64,000 nucleotides of DNA from DSNY01 sp040752195. Its GTDB lineage: Bacteria; Pseudomonadota; Gammaproteobacteria; Burkholderiales; Burkholderiaceae_F. Positions 57,821 through 64,000 of this stretch are shown one piece after another (the first letter of the stretch is position 1; the number at the start of each line of letters is the position of its first letter). Position numbers and translations under genes: made by a program. The stretch spans positions 1 to 64,000 of the forward strand of contig JBFMFC010000014.1 in the NCBI GenBank assembly GCA_040752195.1. The letters run 5' to 3'. The notes beneath the pieces were generated by a model. That model was not told where the DNA came from. It saw only the letters and a program-made list of their open reading frames with translations, and did no database searches.

Positions 57821-60046
57821 ATGCAAGCGCCCCACCGCAGTGCGCAACAGGCCATCGAGCTCGAGCGCCGCGTCGCCGCGGCGAACTACGACCCGCTCCC
57901 CGTCGTGCTCGCGCGCGGCTGCGGCGAGTGGCTGACGGACCTCGACGGCAGGCGCTACCTTGACTTCATGAGCGCGTATTCGGCCGTCAGCCACGGCCAC
58001 GCGCATCCGCGGCTCGTCCGCGCACTGACCGAGCAGGCGCAGCGCGTCGCGGTCACCTCCCGCGCGTATCACAGCGACACGCTCGGGCCCTTCCTCGAAC
58101 GCCTGACGCGGCTCGTCGGACTCGACCGCGCGCTGCCGGCCAACGGCGGCGCCGAGTCGGTCGAAACCGCCATCAAGGCCGCGCGTCGCTGGGGCTACCG
58201 CGTCAAGGGGATCGCGCGCGACCAAGCGAACATCGTCGTAGCGCGCGGCAACTTCCACGGCCGAACGACGACGATCGTGGGATTCTCGACCGAACCGGCG
58301 TACCGCGCCGACTTCGGCCCGTTTGCGCCGGGCTTCCGCCACTTCGACTTCGGCGACATCGACTCGCTTGCGGCAGCGATCGACGAGAACACGTGCGCCG
58401 TGCTGATCGAACCGATCCAGGGCGAAGCAGGAATCATCGTTCCGCCCGACGGGTTTCTGCGCGCGGTGCGCAAGTTGTGCGACGAGCGTCGCGTCCTGCT
58501 GATCCTGGACGAGATCCAGTCGGGCCTCGGCCGGACGGGTCGCTGGTTCGCCTTCCAGCACGAAGGCATCCGGCCGGACGGGGTGATCCTCGGCAAGGCG
58601 CTCGGCGGCGGACTGCTGCCGGTGAGCTGCTTCGTCGCGACGGACGACGTGATGCGCGTGTTCGAGCCCGGCAGCCACGGCTCGACCTTTGGCGGCAACC
58701 CGCTGGCGGCCGCAGTCGGCCTCGAAGCACTGCGCGTGATCGAGGACGAAGGGCTGGTCGCGCGCAGCGCCGCACTCGGCGCGCACCTGCTCGCGCGGCT
58801 GCGCGCCATCGAAAGCGCACTCGTCGTCGACGTGCGCGGCCGCGGACTTTGGGCCGGCGTCGAGCTCGACCCGCGCCGGGTGAGCGCGCGCCGGGTCGTC
58901 GAGCGGCTGGCCGAACGCGGCGTGCTCTCCAAGGAAACGCACGAGACGGTGATCCGCTTCGCACCGCCGCTGACGATCGCGCGCGAGGCGCTCGACTGGG
59001 GGCTGGACATCTTCGCCGAGACCCTGCGCGAGTTCGAACCCGCGCCGCTGCGCCAGAAGCGCGATGCCGAACCGCGAATCGCAACACGGAGGAGAACCGA
59101 GGTGCACGAAGAACCGCGTCGATCGAGCAGTGAGCCCCGCGCACACCTGATGATGTGCGCGCCGGACTACTTCGAGGTCAGCTACCGGATCAACCCCTGG
59201 ATGGACCCGGCCCAGTGGTCGGCATCGGCCGAGCGGCTGGCGCAGGACGCCCGGCGCGGCTGGCAGCAGTTGAAGTCCACCTATGAGCGGCTCGGCGCGC
59301 GCGTCGACGTGCAACCGCCGCAGCCGGGGCTGCCGGACATGGTCTTCACCGCCAATGCGGCGCTGGTGCTGGACCGCAAGGCGCTGCTCGCGCGATTCCT
59401 GTGCCCCGAGCGCCGGGGTGAAGAAGGGCACGACCGGGCGTTCTTCCAGGCACTTCGCGCGCGCGGCGCGATCGACGAGATCGTCGAGACCCCGCAAGGA
59501 CTGGTCTTCGAGGGCGCAGGCGACGCGATCTGGGACGCTGCACGCGGCGTCCTGTGGACCGGCTACGGCCAGCGCTCCAGCTACGAGATGCAGTACGTGC
59601 TCGCCGAGACTTACGCAGTGCCGACGGTGGCGCTCGAACTCGTCGACCCGCGCTTCTACCACCTCGATACCTGTCTGTGCGTGCTGTCGGGCGGCGAAGT
59701 CATGGTCTACCCGCCGGCGTTCGCGGCGAAGAGTCTCGGCCTGATCGAGGAACTGGTCGGCCGCGACAAGCTGATCGTCGCCGGCGACGCCGACGCGCAC
59801 CATCTCGCGGTCAACTCGGTGTGCCTCGGCCGCGATGTCGTGCTGTGCCACGCGAGCGATGCATTGCGCGGCGCGCTCGCCGAGCGCGGCTACCGGCCAC
59901 ACGTAGTCGCGCTCGATTCGTTCAACCGAGCGGGCGGCGCAGCCTACTGCCTCACGCTGCGGCTCGATGTGCAGACACGCCCGGGGGGCCGACGCTCGTT
60001 GCTCTTTGTCGAGGACGATTTCGCCGAGTTTCGCGCGGCTGCCTGA
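57821..60046 (+). CDS. fusion of ornithine aminotransferase and DDAH/arginine-dihydrolase-type domain
   Basis: Residues 1-410 of this 741-residue protein are an ornithine-oxo-acid aminotransferase: LDFMSAYSAVSHGHAHPRLV, LPANGGAESVETAIKAARRW, LILDEIQSGLGRTGRWFAFQ and the PLP Lys in GVILGKALGGGLLPVSC. After a 35-residue Arg/Glu-rich linker, residues 446-741 form a DDAH-type guanidine-modifying domain: MMCAPDYFEVSYRINPWMDP, GLPDMVFTANAALVLDRKAL, catalytic His in DPRFYHLDTCLCVL and Cys in AGGAAYCLTLRLDV. Together they would turn arginine or methylarginine towards ornithine/citrulline and ornithine to glutamate semialdehyde. Relatives are usually two genes. An in-frame GTG with a strong ribosome site lies in the linker. 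A terminator follows. Confidence 0.9.
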   Translation: MQAPHRSAQQAIELERRVAAANYDPLPVVLARGCGEWLTDLDGRRYLDFMSAYSAVSHGHAHPRLVRALTEQAQRVAVTSRAYHSDTLGPFLERLTRLVGLDRALPANGGAESVETAIKAARRWGYRVKGIARDQANIVVARGNFHGRTTTIVGFSTEPAYRADFGPFAPGFRHFDFGDIDSLAAAIDENTCAVLIEPIQGEAGIIVPPDGFLRAVRKLCDERRVLLILDEIQSGLGRTGRWFAFQHEGIRPDGVILGKALGGGLLPVSCFVATDDVMRVFEPGSHGSTFGGNPLAAAVGLEALRVIEDEGLVARSAALGAHLLARLRAIESALVVDVRGRGLWAGVELDPRRVSARRVVERLAERGVLSKETHETVIRFAPPLTIAREALDWGLDIFAETLREFEPAPLRQKRDAEPRIATRRRTEVHEEPRRSSSEPRAHLMMCAPDYFEVSYRINPWMDPAQWSASAERLAQDARRGWQQLKSTYERLGARVDVQPPQPGLPDMVFTANAALVLDRKALLARFLCPERRGEEGHDRAFFQALRARGAIDEIVETPQGLVFEGAGDAIWDAARGVLWTGYGQRSSYEMQYVLAETYAVPTVALELVDPRFYHLDTCLCVLSGGEVMVYPPAFAAKSLGLIEELVGRDKLIVAGDADAHHLAVNSVCLGRDVVLCHASDALRGALAERGYRPHVVALDSFNRAGGAAYCLTLRLDVQTRPGGRRSLLFVEDDFAEFRAAA
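59088..59104 (+). promoter_or_regulatory. internal ribosome site and in-frame GTG inside the fusion linker
   Basis: GGAGGAG (59088-59094), 7 nt, then GTG (59102-59104), which is codon 428 of the fused frame. Translation from here would give a free 314-residue DDAH-type protein. The ATRRRTEV part of the linker is simply this site translated, which suggests that a former intergenic region became coding. Confidence 0.6.
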
Positions 60047-60071
60047 CGCGCAAACCGCTGTCTCCACTTGG

Positions 60072-60120
60072 CGGCGCAGGCGGGAGCGGCTCGACCGCTC
60101 CCCCGCGCCGCAATTTTCTT
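60072..60120 (+). terminator. rho-independent terminator after the fusion gene
   Basis: GGGAGCGG-CTCGA-CCGCTCCC forms an 8-bp perfect stem, extended by GGCGC/GCGCC, followed by CAATTTTCTT. It lies 26 bp after the fusion stop. The rest of the 295-bp gap to 60341 has one more palindrome (60194-60211, CCGGCCG-GTGC-CGGCCGG), perhaps ending the converging hydratase transcript, and no gene that I can see. Confidence 0.75.
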
Positions 60121-60341
60121 CCTCAGCGCCGTGCTGCAGGTGGGCTTCGCCGTATGACCGCGCGGGGCGGAGTGGGCGAGCGATGCGAGCCGACCGGCCG
60201 GTGCCGGCCGGCGCGCACGTGGCGAGAGACTCGTCACCGTTGCAGCCGGAACGGGGCCGCCACGCGGATGGTCACTGCGACCGGAAAGCCGAATGCCGAC
60301 CGGTTCCGCCGCGATGCGCCGGATTCAAGCGGTGACGCGCC

Positions 60342-61148
60342 TCAGGACTTCGACGCCCACGCCGGCGGCCGCTTGTTCATGAAGGCATCGACGCCTTCCT
60401 GCGCGCACTCTTCGACCATGTTGCACGCCATCGTTTGCCCGGCGAGCTGGTACGCGGCCTCGATGCCCATCTCGAGCTGTCGGTAGAACATGCCCTTGCC
60501 CATCGCGATCGCGACCGCCGGTTTGGCGACGATCGACGCGGCGAGCTTCGCGATTTCGGCGTCGAGCTGATCGGGCGCGACGACCCGGTTGACGAGCCCG
60601 CGCTCGCGCGCCGTGGCCGCGTCGATGAACTCGCCGGTGACCAGCATTTCGAACGCCTGCTTGCGGCCGACGTTGCGCGCGAGCGCCACCGAAGGCGTGG
60701 AGCAGAACAGCCCGACGTTGATGCCCGACACGGCGAACCTGGCGACATCCGCCGCCACCGCCAGATCGCACATCGCGACGAGCTGACAGCCGGCTGCGGT
60801 GGCAATGCCGTGCACCCGCGCGATCACCGGCTGCGGCATCGTCTGGATCCGCAGCATCACCTTCGTGCAGTCGGTGAAGAGCTTCTGGTAGTAATCGAGC
60901 CGCGGGCTCGCCTTCATCTGCTTCAGGTCGTGCCCGGCGCAGAACGCCTTGCCGGCGCCGCCGATGACGACCACCCGCGCGGTCGCGTCCGCCGCGATCG
61001 CATCGAGCGACGCCTGCAGCGCCGCGAGCATCTCCTCGGACAGCGAGTTGAACTGCGCCGGGCGGTTCAGCGTCAGGTGCACGACGCCGCCTTCGCGCCG
61101 TTCGAGCACGAGCGGTTCGAGCTGGGTCGAGGTGTTGGGTGCGTTCAT
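60342..61148 (-). CDS. enoyl-CoA hydratase/isomerase family protein
   Basis: This 268-residue crotonase-fold enzyme hydrates or isomerises unsaturated acyl-CoAs. Oxyanion-hole regions are VIGGAGKAFCAGHDLKQMKA and GIATAAGCQLVAMCDLAVAA; GLFCSTPSVALARNVGRKQA follows the family. The Glu/Asp positions of classical hydratases cannot be firmly placed, so the exact reaction is open. It lies 11 bp after the acyl-CoA ligase gene and GGAG stands before its ATG. Confidence 0.93.
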   Translation of the reverse strand: MNAPNTSTQLEPLVLERREGGVVHLTLNRPAQFNSLSEEMLAALQASLDAIAADATARVVVIGGAGKAFCAGHDLKQMKASPRLDYYQKLFTDCTKVMLRIQTMPQPVIARVHGIATAAGCQLVAMCDLAVAADVARFAVSGINVGLFCSTPSVALARNVGRKQAFEMLVTGEFIDAATARERGLVNRVVAPDQLDAEIAKLAASIVAKPAVAIAMGKGMFYRQLEMGIEAAYQLAGQTMACNMVEECAQEGVDAFMNKRPPAWASKS

Positions 61149-61159
61149 GAACTGATCTC

Positions 61160-62815
61160 CTAGACGTCGATCGCCGAGGCGGACTTGGCCTGCTGGCGCA
61201 GGATGAACTTCTGGATTTTGCCGGTGCTCGTCTTCGGCAAGGGGCCGAAGATGAAGTTCTTCGGCGTCTTGAAGCCGGCCAGATGCTGACGGCAGAACGC
61301 GCGCAGCTCGTCGGCGGTGACGCTCGCGCCTTCTCGCAGCTCGACAAAGGCGCAGGGTACTTCACCCCATTTCGGGTCGGGCTGCGCGACGACCGCGGCG
61401 GTCATCACCGCGGGGTGCCGGTACAGCACGTCCTCGATCTCGATCGACGAGATGTTCTCGCCGCCTGAGATGATGATGTCCTTGCTGCGATCCTTGATCC
61501 GCAGATAGCCGTCCGGCTGCATCACCGCGAGGTCGCCCGAGTGGAACCAGCCGCCGGCGAATGCCTCGCGTGTGGCGTCCGGGTTCTTCAGGTAACCCTT
61601 CATCGTGATGTTGCCGCGGAACATGACCTCGCCGATGGTCTCGCCGTCGGCAGGCACCGGCCGCATCGTCTGCGGGTCGAGCACCGCGACCGCCTCCTCC
61701 ATCGGATAGCGCACGCCCTGCCGGCCGTTCTTGACCGCACGCTCGCTCACGGAAAGCTGCGCCCATTCGGGCTGCTTCGCGCACACGGTCGCCGGTCCGT
61801 AGACCTCGGTCAATCCGTAGACGTGCGTCAGATCGAAGCCGAGCCGGTCCATGCCCTCGATCATCGCCGCGGGCGGCGCTGCGGCGGCCACCATCGCGTG
61901 GACCTTGTGCGCAATGCCCTGCCGCATCGATTCCGGCGCGTTGATCAGCATCGAATGCACGATTGGCGCGCCGCAGTAGTGCGTGACCTGGTGCTCGCGG
62001 ATCGCGCTGAAGATCGCCTTCGCCTCGACCCGCCGCAGGCAGACGTGGGTGCCGGCCATCGCGGCGACGGTCCACGGGAAGCACCAGCCGTTGCAATGAA
62101 ACATCGGCAGCGTCCACAGATAAACCGGGTGATGCGGCATCGCCCAGACGAGGATGTTCGACACGGCATTCAGGTACGCGCCGCGATGGTGATAGACGAC
62201 CCCCTTCGGGTTCCCGGTCGTTCCCGACGTGTAGTTCAGCGCGATCGCGTCCCACTCGTCGCCGGGACGCGGCCAGTCGAAGTCGGGCGAACCCTGCGCG
62301 ATGAAGCGTTCGTAGTCGAGCGCACCGAGGCGTTCGCCCGGTCCGTCGTAGACCGGATCGTCGACGTCGATCACCTCGATTGCGCGCTTGGCCTGCGCCA
62401 CGGCGGCGGCGGCGACCGCGGAGAACTCGCGATCGACGATGAAAAGCTTCGCCTCGCCGTGGTCGAGCATGAACGCGACGGAGGCGGCATCCAGGCGCGT
62501 GTTGATCGCGTTGAGCACGCAGCCGGCCATCGGCACGCCATAGTGCGCCTCGACCATCTCGGGCGTGTTGGCGAGCATCACCGCGACCGTGTCGCCGCGG
62601 CCGAGCCCGCGCTGTGCCAGCGCATGCGCGAGCCTGCGACTGCGCGCGTACGTCTCGCCCCAGGTGCGGCGGATCGCCTTCGCCCCGCTGCCGTGAACGA
62701 CGGCGGTCAGTTGCGGATGAACGGTGCCGCTGCGCTCGACGAAAGTCAGTGGCGACAACGGCGCGTAATTGGCCTCGTTCCGATCGAGGCCCTGATCGAA
62801 GATGGCGCTGGGCAT
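61160..62815 (-). CDS. acyl-CoA ligase (AMP-binding, DmdB/FadD-like)
   Basis: This 551-residue adenylate-forming ligase activates a medium- or long-chain or 3-methylmercaptopropionate-like acid. Motifs: ALNYTSGTTGNPKGVVYHHR, VYGLTEVYGPATVCAKQPEW, AGGWFHSGDLAVMQPDGYLR, IKDRSKDIIISGGENISSIE and C-terminal Lys in LPKTSTGKIQKFILR. The substrate is not set by the sequence. It forms a two-gene unit with the hydratase, consistent with acid degradation. Confidence 0.93.
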   Translation of the reverse strand: MPSAIFDQGLDRNEANYAPLSPLTFVERSGTVHPQLTAVVHGSGAKAIRRTWGETYARSRRLAHALAQRGLGRGDTVAVMLANTPEMVEAHYGVPMAGCVLNAINTRLDAASVAFMLDHGEAKLFIVDREFSAVAAAAVAQAKRAIEVIDVDDPVYDGPGERLGALDYERFIAQGSPDFDWPRPGDEWDAIALNYTSGTTGNPKGVVYHHRGAYLNAVSNILVWAMPHHPVYLWTLPMFHCNGWCFPWTVAAMAGTHVCLRRVEAKAIFSAIREHQVTHYCGAPIVHSMLINAPESMRQGIAHKVHAMVAAAAPPAAMIEGMDRLGFDLTHVYGLTEVYGPATVCAKQPEWAQLSVSERAVKNGRQGVRYPMEEAVAVLDPQTMRPVPADGETIGEVMFRGNITMKGYLKNPDATREAFAGGWFHSGDLAVMQPDGYLRIKDRSKDIIISGGENISSIEIEDVLYRHPAVMTAAVVAQPDPKWGEVPCAFVELREGASVTADELRAFCRQHLAGFKTPKNFIFGPLPKTSTGKIQKFILRQQAKSASAIDV

Positions 62816-62902
62816 GATCGTGGTCGGGTTGCGGACTGCGCTAGTTACGGACTCGGTTCAAGGGTGGTCGAACGCATGCCGGGGTCGACGCGATGCGCAA
62901 TG

Positions 62903-63826
62903 CTAGATCTGCGCGAGGGTCTTCAGATGCGCCGCCACGCTGCGCGCCAGCGCGCTCAGGTTGTACCCGCCTTCGAGCGCGCTGACGATGCGGTTGCGGC
63001 TATGGCGGGCGGCGACCTCCATCACGCGCTTCGTGATGTATGCGTAATCGGCTTCGACCAGCGCCATCTGGCCGAGGTCGTCCTCGCGGTGCGCATCGAA
63101 CCCCGCCGAGATGAAGATCATCTGGGGCCGGAACTGCTCCAGCCGCGGCAGCCAGACCTCGTCGACGACCTGCCGCACGACGTCGCCCTTGGTGCCCGCG
63201 GGCAACGGCACGTTCACCATGTTTTTCGCGGGATGCTCGGTGCCCGTGTACGGATAGAACGGATGCTGGAAAAAGCTGGCCATCAGCACTCGCTCGTCGC
63301 CGGCCAGGATCTCTTCGGTCCCGTTGCCATGATGCACGTCGAAATCGATCACCGCGACCCGCGCCAGCCCGTGCGTTTCGAGCGCGTGCAGCACGCCGAT
63401 CGCGACGTTGTTGAAGAAACAGAATCCCATCGCCTGCGCGCGCGTCGCGTGATGGCCCGGCGGCCGCACCGCGCAGAACGCATTCTCCAGCGTGCCGGCG
63501 ATCACCCGATCGGTCGCTTCGATCACCGCGCCGGCCGAGCGCAATGCGGCGTCCCAGGTCGCCGGGTTCATCGACGTGTCGGGATCGACGGGCGTATAGC
63601 CGTGCTTTGGTATCCTCGACCGCAGTTCTTCGATGTAACGGCGGTCGTGGGCGCGCGCGATGGCATCGAGATCGGCCGCCGGCGCCTCGATGTGAACCAG
63701 ATGCGGCGCGAGCCCGATCGCGATCAGATGGTCGTGGATCGCGGACAGGCGCTCCGGGCTCTCCGGGTGCCACGATCCCATTTCGTGCGCAGCGCACGCG
63801 GTGTGCGTGATGAAGCCGGTGTGCAC
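62903..63826 (-). CDS. histone-deacetylase-like amidohydrolase
   Basis: This 307-residue zinc enzyme is of the class II HDAC / acetylpolyamine amidohydrolase group. Active-site parts: CAVRPPGHHATRAQAMGFCF (paired His), IDFDVHHGNGTEEI (Asp and His ligands), FISAGFDAHREDDLGQM (second Asp) and ALEGGYNLSAL (Tyr). Bacterial members deacetylate acetylpolyamines, acetoin-related or unknown substrates. GTG 63826 is chosen because GGGAG lies 5 nt upstream; TTG 63841 would be longer. It is divergent from the MoxR gene over 35 bp. Confidence 0.93.
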   Translation of the reverse strand: MHTGFITHTACAAHEMGSWHPESPERLSAIHDHLIAIGLAPHLVHIEAPAADLDAIARAHDRRYIEELRSRIPKHGYTPVDPDTSMNPATWDAALRSAGAVIEATDRVIAGTLENAFCAVRPPGHHATRAQAMGFCFFNNVAIGVLHALETHGLARVAVIDFDVHHGNGTEEILAGDERVLMASFFQHPFYPYTGTEHPAKNMVNVPLPAGTKGDVVRQVVDEVWLPRLEQFRPQMIFISAGFDAHREDDLGQMALVEADYAYITKRVMEVAARHSRNRIVSALEGGYNLSALARSVAAHLKTLAQI

Positions 63827-63861
63827 GCTGTCTCCCTGCAACGTCGTTTCGGGCCAGTGTA

Positions 63862-64000
63862 ATGCTTGAAAAGCTCCGCTCCTGCGCCGCGCAGATCGCC
63901 AGCGTGATCGTCGGCAAGGATCTGCAGATCCGCCAGAGCCTGACCTGTCTGCTGGCGGGCGGCCACCTTCTGATCGAAGACGCCCCGGGGGTGGGCAAGA
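63862..64000 (+). CDS. MoxR-type AAA ATPase (partial, N-terminus only)
   Basis: Only the first 46 residues are in the window: IASVIVGKDLQIRQSLTCLL followed by AGGHLLIEDAPGVGK, the pre-Walker region and Walker A of MoxR ATPases. These chaperone-like ATPases usually work with a DUF58 and VWA protein encoded downstream. ATG 63862 is the first start after the divergent HDAC-like gene. Confidence 0.9.
   Translation, partial: MLEKLRSCAAQIASVIVGKDLQIRQSLTCLLAGGHLLIEDAPGVGK

Overview
The window is high-GC DNA (by eye roughly two thirds G+C or more) with the gene order and families of a betaproteobacterium, most like the Burkholderiales. The best markers are the rpsP-rimM-trmD-rplS ribosomal operon followed by a CoA pyrophosphatase and a CobD/CbiB-family gene, the orn / M48 protease / pterin dehydratase / rsgA block, and a short HemP. 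No organism name can be fixed from the sequence alone.

Positions 1-7456 are an integrated element. Reading leftwards from a tRNA-Arg(CCU) gene (7503-7574) it holds a tyrosine integrase, a hypothetical gene, an AlpA-type regulator, a P4/D5-type SF3 helicase, a small hypothetical gene, a second small HTH gene, an HK97-type major capsid protein and the start of a tail tape-measure gene that runs off the left edge. At the 3' end of the helicase gene two inverted clusters of 8-bp GTGACGNN iterons flank a 26-bp alternating purine-pyrimidine tract, a good candidate replication origin. Portal, terminase, protease and head-tail genes are missing between capsid and tape measure, so the element is either a compact satellite-like island or a deleted prophage. 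Next to the tRNA lie a long stem-loop and about 100-bp repeats (7575-7938).

Positions 7991-35776 are mostly chromosomal housekeeping genes. They include a class III cyclase with TPRs, an AEC transporter, oligoribonuclease, an M48 protease, rsgA, the ribosomal operon, a Slam-like outer-membrane protein, a radical SAM protein, a DUF3501 / Fe-S reductase / rubrerythrin cluster, an acyl-CoA dehydrogenase with its electron acceptor EtfAB, PutA (proline to glutamate), a Rieske / TrpD2 / FAD-oxidoreductase operon and SelO.

Positions 35826-48057 are a compact cobalamin locus of thirteen genes on the plus strand behind a cobalamin riboswitch: btuB, cobU, btuF, btuC, btuD, cobO, a COG2102 PP-loop ATPase, cobD, cobQ, a signal-less cobalamin-binding protein, cobT, cobS and cobC. 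Many of the genes overlap by four bases. The locus imports corrinoids and completes the lower ligand and aminopropanol arm; no corrin-ring genes are present. A decayed metR fragment lies just behind it.

Positions 48490-64000 hold a Fur-controlled iron-binding protein and hemP, an NlpC/P60 lipoprotein, a response regulator with a degenerate GGDEF domain overlapping prpE, a YdcF protein, a GlcG-like protein, an MFS transporter, an Lrp regulator, an HD hydrolase, an unusual 741-residue fusion of ornithine aminotransferase with a DDAH/arginine-dihydrolase-type domain, an enoyl-CoA hydratase / acyl-CoA ligase pair, a histone-deacetylase-like hydrolase and the start of a MoxR ATPase. The fusion would feed glutamate semialdehyde to the PutA encoded earlier in the window.
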